DNA of 64,000 nucleotides from contig JAGVKB010000084.1 of assembly GCA_020050835.1 (NCBI GenBank), positions 1-64,000 of the forward strand. The letters run 5' to 3'. The notes below the pieces were generated by a model, which worked only from the letters and a program-made list of their open reading frames with translations, did not search any database and was not told the origin of the DNA. The stretch comes from Candidatus Obscuribacterales bacterium. GTDB lineage: Bacteria; Cyanobacteriota; Vampirovibrionia; Obscuribacterales; Obscuribacteraceae. A program made the position numbers and the translations under genes. Of the stretch, positions 1 to 9,132 are shown piece after piece (the first letter of the stretch is position 1; every line of letters starts with the position of its first letter).

Positions 1-661
1 CGGCCTCAACCGGTGGCGCTGCCTGGCCAGACTGGGCATCCGCCCCACCGGACGGAATGCCGCCGTTAGCGGCTGGCTGGCTGTCCGGACTTGCCGCAGC
101 CGGCGGCGAAGCAGCCGGAGCGATCGCTTCCGTGGCTGGACTGGTCGAACTTGCTGTAGGCTGGACTATCTCAGACATCTTCACGCTCTGCCAACTCGAA
201 CCATCTGCAAACCTGACTTCCAGCGTGCGCATCTTGACCATCGCCGTGCGGGGATCGATCCTGTCGAGCCGCCATTTCTGAGACCCCTGCCCGCCCGGCT
301 CTAACGGTCTGGCATCGGGCGCGTGAAACGTGCCTCTGTCTTTGCCGTCTTGATCATAAAAACGTACGCGAAACTTAACGGCAGAGATAGCCTTTTCACC
401 AGTGTTCTTATAATCTACATAAATTCTAGCGTCGCGCGGAGCACCAAATGGATCGAGATCCAGCTCCGTTCGGGCCGAAGCCACCGCTACCGGGCAGCCA
501 TCTTCAACCACGGCTTCTACGTTTAACTTGCGAACCTGAGACGAGTCCTGCGCTTGGCAGATATTGTGGACGGACAACAGAGGCAGACAGAGACAATCAA
601 TGGTCAATACCAATCCAACCAGGCAAGCCACCGAGATTAGCTTTGCGCTTGCACTTTTCAT
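1..661 (-). CDS. Partial exported protein of unknown function (3' end beyond left edge)
   Basis: An uninterrupted minus-strand frame of 220 codons runs from an ATG at 661 off the left edge. A GGGAGG ribosome site lies about 9 nt upstream of the ATG. The N-terminus is signal-peptide-like: MKSASAK, a hydrophobic stretch to about residue 32, then a possible cleavage site near CQAQD. About residues 40-145 are compact and rich in beta-strand-type residues (RIYVDYKNTGEKAISAVKF), suggesting an immunoglobulin-like extracytoplasmic domain. After about residue 165 the chain becomes low-complexity Ala/Pro/Ser/Gly, as in a linker. I do not recognise the family. Its first 62 bases overlap the start of the divergent 5'-nucleotidase gene. 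The frame and start are seen directly; export is inferred. Confidence 0.75.
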   Translation of the reverse strand, partial: MKSASAKLISVACLVGLVLTIDCLCLPLLSVHNICQAQDSSQVRKLNVEAVVEDGCPVAVASARTELDLDPFGAPRDARIYVDYKNTGEKAISAVKFRVRFYDQDGKDRGTFHAPDARPLEPGGQGSQKWRLDRIDPRTAMVKMRTLEVRFADGSSWQSVKMSEIVQPTASSTSPATEAIAPAASPPAAASPDSQPAANGGIPSGGADAQSGQAAPPVEA

Positions 662-2603
662 CGCAATCTGCCTCCCGCTCTTTGCTCTTGCCACATTCGC
701 TCAAACCTCGAGCGAGCCTGATCTCGTAATGACCATCTTACACACCAATGATCTGCACGCCCACGACGAATCGTTTCGAGAACGTGGCAATCTGATCGGC
801 GGATTGGCTCGGATTGGACATCTCATTGGCACTATTCGGAAAAATACGCCAAATGTCTTGGCTATAGACGCCGGCGATATCTTTCAAGGTACCCCCTACT
901 TCAAGTTTTATCATGGTGCCGTCGAAGTGGGATTGCTGAACCTGGCCGGCTATGACATTTACACCCCCGGCAACCATGAGTTCGACGACGGCTCGGACAA
1001 TCTTGCCAAACAGCTGCAAGCAGCCAAGTTCGATGTCATCTCGGCCAATATCGACGCCTCCGGTGTTCCCGATCTGGCCAAGATCATAAAGCCGTCGGTG
1101 ATTAAAACAGTCGGCGGCAAGAAAGTCGGTTTTGTCGGAGCGATAACGCCAGACCTGGAGCAAATCTCCTTGACCACCGGTCTAGTCCATATAAAGGATA
1201 AAGATGCCGATTGGCTCAAGCCGATCAGGCAAGAAGTAGAAAAATTGAAAGCCGAAGGCATCACTCGCATCATCCTGGTTACTCACGTCGGGCTCGAGCG
1301 GGATAAAGAGCTCGCGGAAGCGATACCGGACATCGACGTGATCGTCGGGGGACACAGCCACACTCGATTGGAGCAACCGGTAGTAGTGAAACATCCGGAC
1401 GGCAGCCAGACCATTATTGTCCAGACCGGCTGCTATGGCAGAGCTCTTGGGAAGCTCAAACTGGCTTTCGACGCTCAGGGCCGCCTGATTCCGGCTGACC
1501 TGGACTATCATCTGATTAACATCGCCGACCATATCTATGAAGACAAGAATATGGCTGCATTCATAGCCGAAAGAGCAGGCCCCGTCCAGGCTCTCAGGCG
1601 AAAAAAAGTCGCAGTCGCGCTTGACGACTTCGACAATCGGTTCAATCAATATAGCTGGGATTCTCCAATCGGAGATTTGATTTGTGATGCTCTGGTCGAA
1701 GCTGGCACTAAATACGGTGCCACAATCTCTTTCGAAAACCGCGGAGGCATCAGAGGTCGGCTCGAGCGGGGACCGATTACGATGGAAAAGGTCGAAGAGA
1801 TACTGCCGTTCGAGAATCATCTCACATTTGCCACCATCAGCGGAAAAATCTTGCTCAAAGCGCTCGAACACAGCGTTGGCGGTGGGTTGGGAGGTCCTTT
1901 CTTCGACGTGCACGGGCTAAAACTGGCCTACGATCCGACCAAACCATCGGGCTCCCGAGTGGTCTTTGCCATGGCTCAAGATGCACGCGGTCGCTGGCAC
2001 GATATCGACCCGGAGGCTAAGTATAAGATTGCCATCAACGACTACAGTTTCAACGCCGGCGAAGGCTATGACTTCAACGGCGCCACCGAGCAGGAAGCAA
2101 CGAAAAGCAGGCTATCGACGGTAGTTGCAGAATACCTGACCAAGAAGAAGGTGGTGCAACCGCTGCGGTCAAGTCGAATCATTCCGGTCACCGACCGGCT
2201 AGTCTCAGTGGTAAAACATGGCAACAAGCGGTTCTTGCACGTCCAGTCTGGAATGCCCAGAGCGAGATTGACCTTGGTTACCGGCTCGTGGCCAGGCGTG
2301 GAACCGGTCGGTCAAGCACCACCGGTGCCGCTCACCAATCCTCATGTGCTCGATAGCCGGGCTATAGCTGATGATGCCGGTGAGTATTCCTGGGAGCTTC
2401 CGATCAAAGTCGACACATCCAAGTCATCTTCCAGACGCCGATTGAGCAAACCACTCGAAACATCTACAGACAAATGGGCAGCCGTCATTGTGCATCCACC
2501 GAAATCTACCGATGGCCGTAAGATCAAAATCAGTTATCCGGTTCCGCTCAGCCCTGAATATCAAAACACCCGCCGGCAGGGTTATTCGGCGACTGCCCAC
2601 TAA
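600..2603 (+). CDS. Exported bifunctional metallophosphatase / 5'-nucleotidase (UshA-like)
   Basis: Predicted extracytoplasmic enzyme releasing phosphate from nucleotides or related esters, feeding nucleoside and phosphate salvage. From the ATG at 600 the protein has 667 residues. A signal peptide spans about 1-35, ending near TFAQTSS. The metallophosphatase domain shows the metal-site motifs: DLH at 51-53, DAGD at 90-93, GNHEFDDG at 124-131, VTHVG at 227-231 and GHSH at 251-254. The 5'-nucleotidase C-terminal domain follows, with NRGGIRG near 380 and a YSFNAGEGYDF element near 482. About 130 further residues (about 535-667) exceed the usual UshA length and are unassigned. A TTG at 564 is a possible earlier start, but the signal peptide fits 600. 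Family assignment is firm; substrate is unknown. Confidence 0.93.
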   Translation: MVNTNPTRQATEISFALALFIAICLPLFALATFAQTSSEPDLVMTILHTNDLHAHDESFRERGNLIGGLARIGHLIGTIRKNTPNVLAIDAGDIFQGTPYFKFYHGAVEVGLLNLAGYDIYTPGNHEFDDGSDNLAKQLQAAKFDVISANIDASGVPDLAKIIKPSVIKTVGGKKVGFVGAITPDLEQISLTTGLVHIKDKDADWLKPIRQEVEKLKAEGITRIILVTHVGLERDKELAEAIPDIDVIVGGHSHTRLEQPVVVKHPDGSQTIIVQTGCYGRALGKLKLAFDAQGRLIPADLDYHLINIADHIYEDKNMAAFIAERAGPVQALRRKKVAVALDDFDNRFNQYSWDSPIGDLICDALVEAGTKYGATISFENRGGIRGRLERGPITMEKVEEILPFENHLTFATISGKILLKALEHSVGGGLGGPFFDVHGLKLAYDPTKPSGSRVVFAMAQDARGRWHDIDPEAKYKIAINDYSFNAGEGYDFNGATEQEATKSRLSTVVAEYLTKKKVVQPLRSSRIIPVTDRLVSVVKHGNKRFLHVQSGMPRARLTLVTGSWPGVEPVGQAPPVPLTNPHVLDSRAIADDAGEYSWELPIKVDTSKSSSRRRLSKPLETSTDKWAAVIVHPPKSTDGRKIKISYPVPLSPEYQNTRRQGYSATAH

Positions 2604-2675
2604 CAGCGCGTATTGTCCATTTACGAGCATGAAGCTAGCTGATCAGCGACTCTGGAAAGTCCTTGGCGAATTAGG

Positions 2676-2708
2676 CGGCAGTTGATTGTCTTTTGCACTC
2701 AACTGCCG
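2676..2708. terminator. Inverted repeat between convergent genes, possible bidirectional terminator
   Basis: A perfect 10-bp stem (CGGCAGTTGA with TCAACTGCCG, 13-nt loop) lies between the convergent nucleotidase and TPR genes. There is only a weak T-run on the plus side (TCGTTT) and none on the minus side, so intrinsic termination is plausible but not certain. Confidence 0.4.
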
Positions 2709-2731
2709 TCGTTTGGCGGCAGCGCAATTCC

Positions 2732-3877
2732 TTACTTTGCAATTGATTGCAGATTCCTCTGCGCTTCCGCATAACCGGGCTTGAGCTCGAGCGCCTTTTT
2801 GTACTCCGCAACGGCTGAGTCGACCTTGCCTAACTTCGAGTAAACCACTCCTAAGTTGTTATGCGCCTTGGCATTCTTCCCATCGCTCTTGATGGCAGAT
2901 TGATACTGAATCTCTGCTTGCTTGAGCTGTCCCTGCTTGTGGTAGAGCAAGCCTAAATTGTAGTGAGCGTCCGAATAGTTGGGATCGATCTCGACAGCCT
3001 TGCTGTACTCCTCCAGAGCCTTCTTGAAATCACCTTGATTGAAATAGGTAATGCCCAAACTTAGATGCGCTTGAGCATAGCCAAGATTGCGCTGCGCTTC
3101 CGGATAATTTGGGTCTATCTTGAGCGCCGCTTGATACTCATTAACCGACTCAGCAAACTTTCCCAGCGAAGCGAAAGCTACTCCTAAATTATTGTGGGCA
3201 TCAACCATATTTGGATTAATCGCCAACGCCTTTCCGTACTCCTCGACTGCCGGCTCAAACTGTCCATTCTGCTGATAGAGTCGACCAAGACTGTAATGAG
3301 CCAGGGCGTTGTTGGGTCCGAGCTTGACCGCTTGCTGGCAAGTCTCGAACGCCTTGTCCTTGCGCCCCTGCCGCTCATAGCAAAGCGCGAGATTGAAGAT
3401 GCACTCCGCATTGGTCGGTTCGTCTTTTGCTACATCTTCGAGCAATCGGACAGCATCCGTTAGGTTGTTCTTGTCGAAATAGGCGATCGCCAGATTGTAA
3501 CGAGCCTCCGGTACTTTCTGATCTGCCAGCATCGCCTTAATGTATTCAGCAATAGCCTGATCGAGCTTTTGCTGCCGGTGATAGATCTTTCCCAGCATAT
3601 TATGAGCCGCTGCATGATCGCCGTCAGTCGTCAGAACCTTTTGCAGAAGCCCGGCCGCTTCCGTCAGCTTACCTATGGCATAGCATTTGCCAGCCTGATC
3701 AAACAGCTCCTTTGAATCTACCTTGCCCGTCCCAACTGATTTGGTCTGACTGGACTTGCTGGTCGGAGCACGATTGAGTTTCTGGCCTTCGACTGGGCCA
3801 ACGGTAAAGAGTACCAGACCAGAGATGACTGGCAGAAGAAACAAGCTAAAATGGCCAAGGCGCGCAATTGATTTCAA
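2732..3877 (-). CDS. Exported or membrane-anchored TPR-repeat protein
   Basis: A 381-residue protein with an N-terminal hydrophobic signal or anchor segment (about 9-30, ending near VEGQ). A Ser/Thr/Lys-rich linker follows, then at least eight tetratricopeptide repeats covering about 55-380. They carry the usual A..LG..Y...G...A...Y..AL...P spacing. Such repeats form a helical scaffold for binding other proteins; no enzymatic domain is visible. The start is a TTG at 3877 with no clear Shine-Dalgarno. It is chosen because the signal segment begins immediately after it and no ATG lies in a suitable place. It is divergent from another exported TPR gene starting near 3994, with about 115 bp between them, so the two may share a control region. 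The binding partner is unknown. Confidence 0.88.
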   Translation of the reverse strand: MKSIARLGHFSLFLLPVISGLVLFTVGPVEGQKLNRAPTSKSSQTKSVGTGKVDSKELFDQAGKCYAIGKLTEAAGLLQKVLTTDGDHAAAHNMLGKIYHRQQKLDQAIAEYIKAMLADQKVPEARYNLAIAYFDKNNLTDAVRLLEDVAKDEPTNAECIFNLALCYERQGRKDKAFETCQQAVKLGPNNALAHYSLGRLYQQNGQFEPAVEEYGKALAINPNMVDAHNNLGVAFASLGKFAESVNEYQAALKIDPNYPEAQRNLGYAQAHLSLGITYFNQGDFKKALEEYSKAVEIDPNYSDAHYNLGLLYHKQGQLKQAEIQYQSAIKSDGKNAKAHNNLGVVYSKLGKVDSAVAEYKKALELKPGYAEAQRNLQSIAK

Positions 3878-3993
3878 TGATTGAAAAGACCGATGATTTT
3901 ACTCGACTAGAATCGCGAAATCCGGGCAAAGAATACGTTGAGACGGACTTCTTCAAGCTACAGTTTAGTTGATTGGACAGGCGAGGGCAAACA

Positions 3994-5211
3994 GTGTTGA
4001 GACTATCTTGGACGCCAATCCTTTCCGCTTTGTTGACAGTTTTCAGCTCTGCTGCGCTATTGCCGAGCGAGGCTCGGGGCGGCAAGACAGCGAGCCAGGC
4101 CAAAGACGATCCGGGCTGCCACAGCTGCATATCGCAAGCTGCTTCTCAATTTGCCGCCGGCCATGTTACCGAGGCAGCCGCTCTCCTGAAAAGCTGGCAA
4201 GAACGCTGTCCCAACAATGCGCAGCTGCATCTGATGCTTTCCACTGTTCTGCTCAGACAAGGCGGGCATATGGATGAGGCGCTGTCTGCGGCCCAACAGG
4301 CCGTCAATGCAGCCCCCGCTCTGGTCGCAGCTCGGCTCCAGCTCGGACTCTTGCTCAGCGGGGCCGAAAACAATACTCGCGCGGTTCAGGAATTAGAGCG
4401 TACGGTCGAGCTTGCTCCAGGGAGCTACGAGGCCTGGTCGACGCTGGCCAGTGTTTACTCCAAGCTGCACGAAGACAGCAAAGCCCAGGAAGCAACGAAC
4501 AAGGCTGCCGAGCTCGAGCCTTCCACCAAAACCGTTCGCTTGCGCCTGCTCAAGAATCTCCAACATTCAGGCAAGCTGACCGAAGCGAAAGCCGAGCTGA
4601 AGCGGCTGATCAATAACGGCGGTTATGGCGCCGAGTTTCTCCAGCAACTTTCCGAAGAGGCGATGGCCATAGGCGATTGGGACGACGCACTGTCCGCCGG
4701 AAACAAAGTGGTCGAAGCATATCCCAAAGCGATAGCGCCGCTGAAGCTGGTCTCAATAGCGCAATACAACAATCATTCATATCAAGACTGCCTTGAGACC
4801 ACCAAGAAAATGCTCGCGCTCGATCCCCGCCAGCCCGAGGCTCTGGCTATCAAAGGCCGAGCGCTGGTTAAGCTTGGCTCGGCCGATCAAGCAGAGAAGG
4901 AATTCAAACTGGCGTTAGCTAATCAACCCGAGCTGCCGCTGGCGCTGCTCGGTCAGGGCGAGCTCGAGTTCAGCCGAGGCAACTTTGCTGCTGCGAGCGA
5001 ACAGCTAATGCACTCCATAGACGCTGATCCCACCCTCGGTCAAGCGCCGGAAGTTTGCTTCGAACTGGCAAAGGCGCTCGACCAGAAGGGCGATCGTGAC
5101 AACGCAATCGACTTCTACAAAAGAAGTATCGACAAAGGAATCTCCGGACAAGCAGCAACCGACGCTCAGAGCGCGCTTACCCGCTTGCGTGAGGCGGCCA
5201 CCAAGCCGTAG
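3994..5211 (+). CDS. Exported TPR-repeat protein
   Basis: A 405-residue protein with a signal peptide (about 1-28, small residues near LLPSEARGG). Degenerate tetratricopeptide repeats fill most of the rest, for example around HLMLSTVLLRQGGHMDEALS and the repeat ending LALDPRQPEALAIKG. Two cysteines soon after the signal peptide (CHSC) could form a disulfide outside the cytoplasm. I place the start at the GTG at 3994, preceded by GCGAGGG at a good distance. In-frame TTG codons at 3973 and 3997 are alternatives. It is likely a scaffold protein of the envelope. It lies 36 bp upstream of an aldehyde dehydrogenase gene, which may be co-transcribed. Fold assignment is firm; role is unknown. Confidence 0.87.
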   Translation: MLRLSWTPILSALLTVFSSAALLPSEARGGKTASQAKDDPGCHSCISQAASQFAAGHVTEAAALLKSWQERCPNNAQLHLMLSTVLLRQGGHMDEALSAAQQAVNAAPALVAARLQLGLLLSGAENNTRAVQELERTVELAPGSYEAWSTLASVYSKLHEDSKAQEATNKAAELEPSTKTVRLRLLKNLQHSGKLTEAKAELKRLINNGGYGAEFLQQLSEEAMAIGDWDDALSAGNKVVEAYPKAIAPLKLVSIAQYNNHSYQDCLETTKKMLALDPRQPEALAIKGRALVKLGSADQAEKEFKLALANQPELPLALLGQGELEFSRGNFAAASEQLMHSIDADPTLGQAPEVCFELAKALDQKGDRDNAIDFYKRSIDKGISGQAATDAQSALTRLREAATKP

Positions 5212-5247
5212 ATTCAAACAATTACAGTTAACTGTGGAACGGAGAGT

Positions 5248-6816
5248 ATGGTTACCGAACACGCCACCACTATCAAATGCATCAATCCGTCCACGAAACA
5301 GTTGATTGGCGAAGTACCATGCTTTGGTCCAGACGAGGTCGAGGCGGCGGTTTGCAAATCATGGAACGCCTTTGAAGCCTGGCGCCTGACCGAATATCAC
5401 CACCGCGCTCAAAAGATGCTCAAGCTTCGCAGCCTAATCAGCGCTCAGTCCGATCAAATCGCTCAACTCGTCTCATCTGAGACCGGCAAACCGCTCACCG
5501 AGAGTTATATGGCTGAAATAGTTGGCCCGCTCGATGCCTGCGTCTGGTTCGCCGAGAACACCGAACGCGCACTGAAAGAACAGATTGTGAATCTGGACAA
5601 CCCGCTCTTGTCCAGCAAGCAAAGCATCATTACATTTGAGCCACTAGGGATAGTGGCAATGATCTCGCCCTGGAATTATCCTTTCGCCATTCCGATGATG
5701 ACGATAGTGATGGCCTTGATGACTGGCAACTCAGTCATTTTGAAACCTTCCGAGAAGGCCAGTCTAACCGGCATCAAGATTGGCGAGCTGTTTACCCAAG
5801 CTGGATTTCCAGACGGGCTTGTCACAATCGTGACGGGAGACCGCACCACCGGCTCAAATCTGGTCAGCAGCAAGGTTCAGAAAGTGATTTTTACCGGCTC
5901 GGTTGCCGGCGGAAGCAATGTCATGGCCACGGCTGCTCGCAACCTCACTCCGGTATCGCTCGAGCTGGGCGGCAAGGATGCGGCAATCGTGCTTCCAGAC
6001 GCTCCTGTTGATTGGACAGCCAATGGTCTAGTCTGGGGCGCCTTTACAAATTGCGGACAGGCTTGCGCCTCGATCGAACGGCTCTACATCGTCAAGGGTA
6101 AGCGAACCGATGCCTTGATTAATCAGATCGTTGCCCTTACTCGAAAGTTGCAAGTAGGGCCGGGATTGGATCCCACCGCTGATGTCGGTCCTTTAATCGA
6201 CGAGATTCAACTGGAGAAGGTAGCATCACACGTAGAGGAAGCGCAAGCCGGCGGCGCTAAAATTCTTTGCGGTGGAATGAAACGCTCGGATCTGAGCGGA
6301 TACTTTTACGAACCGACCGTTTTGACCGACGTAACCGCCGACATGAAGATCATGAAGGAAGAGACATTCGGTCCTGTCCTGCCGATCACCGTTGTCGAAT
6401 CGGAAGACGCTGCAATCGAACTGGCTAACGATTGCGACTACGGTTTGACCGCCTCTGTCTGGTCTCACAACCTGCATCGGGCTGAAGATGTCGCTCGCGA
6501 CCTTGATGCTGGAACAGTTTTTATCAACGACTGCTTGTTCTCATTCGCCTGCCCGCAAGTGCCCTGGGGTGGTATCAAGAAGAGCGGCTCCGGGCGTTCG
6601 CATTCCTACTTTGGACTGCTGGACCTGGTTAACATCAAGCACATTTCCATCGATGCTTCCGGCGGTCCGCACCGTCTGTGGTGGTATCCCTACGGCAAGC
6701 CGCGCATCGAAACGGCAAGAGCGGGCATCGAATTGATCCACGGCTCGTTCCCGTTCACGAAGTTGCGCGGCGTTGGCAGATTCTTGTACAATTTCATGCG
6801 CAAGGCCAAGCAGTAG
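5248..6816 (+). CDS. NAD(P)-dependent aldehyde dehydrogenase
   Basis: Oxidises an aldehyde to the carboxylic acid with NAD(P)+. The 522-residue chain shows the superfamily signature throughout: ISPWNYPFAIP at 139-149 (cofactor and oxyanion region), KPSEK at 166-170, FTGS at 215-218, the general-base Glu239 in LELGGKD and the nucleophile Cys273 in NCGQACAS. The C-terminal region carries the EETFGPVLP motif and a final 60-residue extension that is slightly long for the family. GGAACGGAGAGT precedes the ATG at 5248. The next gene, a molybdopterin oxidoreductase, starts 12 bp after the stop, so the two are almost certainly one transcript. Succinate-semialdehyde-type substrates are possible, but substrate cannot be read from sequence. 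Confidence 0.93.
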   Translation: MVTEHATTIKCINPSTKQLIGEVPCFGPDEVEAAVCKSWNAFEAWRLTEYHHRAQKMLKLRSLISAQSDQIAQLVSSETGKPLTESYMAEIVGPLDACVWFAENTERALKEQIVNLDNPLLSSKQSIITFEPLGIVAMISPWNYPFAIPMMTIVMALMTGNSVILKPSEKASLTGIKIGELFTQAGFPDGLVTIVTGDRTTGSNLVSSKVQKVIFTGSVAGGSNVMATAARNLTPVSLELGGKDAAIVLPDAPVDWTANGLVWGAFTNCGQACASIERLYIVKGKRTDALINQIVALTRKLQVGPGLDPTADVGPLIDEIQLEKVASHVEEAQAGGAKILCGGMKRSDLSGYFYEPTVLTDVTADMKIMKEETFGPVLPITVVESEDAAIELANDCDYGLTASVWSHNLHRAEDVARDLDAGTVFINDCLFSFACPQVPWGGIKKSGSGRSHSYFGLLDLVNIKHISIDASGGPHRLWWYPYGKPRIETARAGIELIHGSFPFTKLRGVGRFLYNFMRKAKQ

Positions 6817-6827
6817 CAAACTAGCAA

Positions 6828-9002
6828 ATGTCAACTTATCGCAGAACCAAGCCTGGTGGTGGATGGCCGGCCATTTTTTATACGCTCGACAAAGCGTTGA
6901 AAGTCGGACCCTGGCGACTCTGGCAGCGGATGCGAGCGCGCAACGCCTGCAAAACCTGTGCGATGGGAATGGGCGGGCAATTGGGAGGCATGGTCAATGA
7001 AGCCAATCGCTTTCCCGAGGTTTGCAAGAAGAGCCTGCAAGCACAAGTTGCCGACATGCTGGGGGCTATCCCAGTCGATTTTTTCGAAAAAAACAACTTG
7101 CAGTCGCTTCTAGCTCTCTCTCCGAAACAGGCTGAAGACAGAGGCAGATTGATCTATCCAATCATGCTGGCGCCCGGCGACACTCATTTCAAGCCGGTTT
7201 CCTGGGACACCGCCATCACCGTTGCCAGCGAGGCGATCAAGACTGCCACGCCGGAGCGATCGGCCTTCTATTCATCAGGCCGCTCCTCGAACGAAGCGGC
7301 ATTCTTGTTACAGTCATTCGCCAGAGTATTCGGCACCAACAATGTTATGAACTGTTCGTTCTATTGCCACCAGGCCTCCGCACTCGCTCTCAAAATGGCG
7401 TTCGGCTCCGGTACCGCCACCATTACACTCGAGGACGTAGACAAGGCCGATCTCGTCTTTTTGTGTGGAACGAATCCAGCTTCGAATCACCCTCGCTTGA
7501 TGACTCAACTAGCCGAGCTGCGAAAGCGCGGCGGGCAAGTGATTGTCGTCAATCCTGTTCGCGAGTCGGGACTGGAGAAGTTTCATGTCCCATCAAAACC
7601 GCTGTCGCTCCTGTTCGGCTCGGAGATTGCCTCACTCTACATCCAACCGCTGGCCGGCGGTGATGTCGCATTCTTCATCGGCACCATCAAAGCTCTGCTC
7701 GAAAAGAATCAAGTGAATCGAGAATTCATCGAACAACATTCAACCGGAGCGGAAGAGGTATTTTCACAAGCCGAAAGCCATTCCTGGGATGAACTGACGA
7801 AGGTGAGCGGCGTGGACCATGCCACCATGGCGGCGGTGGCTGAATCGCTTGCTCGCTCGAAGAGTACTATTTTCACCTGGGCCATGGGTTTAACCCATCA
7901 TGAAAATGGCGTCGACAATGTCCTTGCTCTGTGCAATCTAGCAATTGCCACCGGCAATGTCGGCAGACCCGGCGCTGGAATGCTTCCACTGCGAGGACAC
8001 TCTAATGTTCAGGGAGTGGGATCGGTCGGATTTGCCCCGACACTCCAGGACGGAGTTCGGGCAGCGCTGGAGCGCGCTTATCAAAAACCGATGCCGAGCG
8101 AAAACGGCTTAGACACTTACTCAATGATCGAAGCAGCTGGAAAAGGAAGGATCGAAATGCTCTTCGCGCTCGGAGGCAACCTCTGGGGATCCAATCCGAA
8201 TCTTGCCTGGGCGTCCGACTGTATGCAGAAAATCAACACCACTATCTATCTTTCAACGAAGCTCAATCCCGGACACTTTCACGGCCGCGGTCAAACCACG
8301 CTCATCCTACCCGTATTCGCCAGAGACGAAGAGCCGCAAGCGACGTCTCAAGAATCGATGTTCAACTTTGTGCGCTTGTCTGAAGGCGGCACACCAAGTG
8401 TCGCCGGCAGCATGCGCGCAGAATCAGAGATAATTTGCGAAATTGCCAATCGCGTTCTGGGAGACAAGCCGGTCGACTGGTCCAGACTGCGCAGCCACAA
8501 GGAAGTAAGGAAGCTGCTGTCGGAAGTGATACCAGGCTGGCAGGAGATCGGGCAAATCGATGAAACCCAAAAGGAGTTTACGATTTCCGGACGCATCTTT
8601 CACACTCCCGTATTCCCGACCGACACAGGACGGGCAAATATGCACCCAACTCCGCTTCCAAAATTTCCAGCCGACACGTTGAGACTGATTACCTTCCGCT
8701 CCGAGGGACAGTTCAACACGGTAGTCTATGAGGAAAGAGACATCTATCGCGGCATTCCGCACCGCAACTGCATTTTAGTCTCAGGCGAAGACGCCTCGAG
8801 ATTGGCAGTTCGGGACGGTCAGCGTGTCACCATCCGCGGTGAGGCAGGCAAACTCGATAACATTGAAGTGGTGTTCGGCAAAATCAAGCCGGGCGTGGTT
8901 GCGATGTTCTATCCGGAGTCGAATCAATTAATCAAGGCAAAGATCGATCCGCGCTCGAAGACACCGGCCTTCAAAAGCGCGCCGGTCTGGATAGAGCGCT
9001 GA
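6828..9002 (+). CDS. Molybdopterin-dependent oxidoreductase alpha subunit (YdeP/FdhF-like)
   Basis: A 724-residue molybdenum- or tungsten-bis-MGD oxidoreductase of the formate-dehydrogenase superfamily. It resembles the stand-alone alpha-subunit group that includes YdeP. The N-terminus has a CxxC pair (C41, C44 in ACKTCAMGMGG) for an iron-sulfur cluster or zinc. The motif NCSFYCHQAS, typical of this group, replaces the classical selenocysteine site. The MGD-binding regions FLCGTNPASNHPRL and ALGGNLWGSNPN are present, and the C-terminal dinucleotide-binding domain covers about 600-724. No iron-sulfur beta subunit, cytochrome or cofactor-insertion chaperone lies nearby. It follows an aldehyde dehydrogenase by 12 bp. 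Natural substrate is unknown; formate is only one possibility. Confidence 0.9.
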   Translation: MSTYRRTKPGGGWPAIFYTLDKALKVGPWRLWQRMRARNACKTCAMGMGGQLGGMVNEANRFPEVCKKSLQAQVADMLGAIPVDFFEKNNLQSLLALSPKQAEDRGRLIYPIMLAPGDTHFKPVSWDTAITVASEAIKTATPERSAFYSSGRSSNEAAFLLQSFARVFGTNNVMNCSFYCHQASALALKMAFGSGTATITLEDVDKADLVFLCGTNPASNHPRLMTQLAELRKRGGQVIVVNPVRESGLEKFHVPSKPLSLLFGSEIASLYIQPLAGGDVAFFIGTIKALLEKNQVNREFIEQHSTGAEEVFSQAESHSWDELTKVSGVDHATMAAVAESLARSKSTIFTWAMGLTHHENGVDNVLALCNLAIATGNVGRPGAGMLPLRGHSNVQGVGSVGFAPTLQDGVRAALERAYQKPMPSENGLDTYSMIEAAGKGRIEMLFALGGNLWGSNPNLAWASDCMQKINTTIYLSTKLNPGHFHGRGQTTLILPVFARDEEPQATSQESMFNFVRLSEGGTPSVAGSMRAESEIICEIANRVLGDKPVDWSRLRSHKEVRKLLSEVIPGWQEIGQIDETQKEFTISGRIFHTPVFPTDTGRANMHPTPLPKFPADTLRLITFRSEGQFNTVVYEERDIYRGIPHRNCILVSGEDASRLAVRDGQRVTIRGEAGKLDNIEVVFGKIKPGVVAMFYPESNQLIKAKIDPRSKTPAFKSAPVWIER

Positions 9003-9049
9003 GGTTGTGCCGGCGAAACCGGCTGTAACCGAGGGAAAAACCTCAACCT
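9002..9049 (+). other. Compact RNA-like fold after the molybdopterin gene
   Basis: Immediately after the stop, an outer AGGTT/AACCT pairing encloses two hairpins: GCCGG-cgaaa-CCGGC at 9009-9023 and GAGG-gaaaaa-CCTC at 9031-9044. This could be a 3' stabilising or terminator structure, or a leader element of the next gene at 9133. There is no T-run, and I match it to no known riboswitch. Confidence 0.35.
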
Positions 9050-9132
9050 GGCAGCAAGTCAATCTGGATACGGCAGGGCATTTCATAGGACAATGGTGGA
9101 CCATCTTTAGATCCTGAGCGAGAGGAATTGGC

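Noticed and set aside
1182-1913. A 243-codon minus-strand frame inside the nucleotidase gene
   Set aside because: Antisense to conserved motif-bearing sequence, with no ribosome site.
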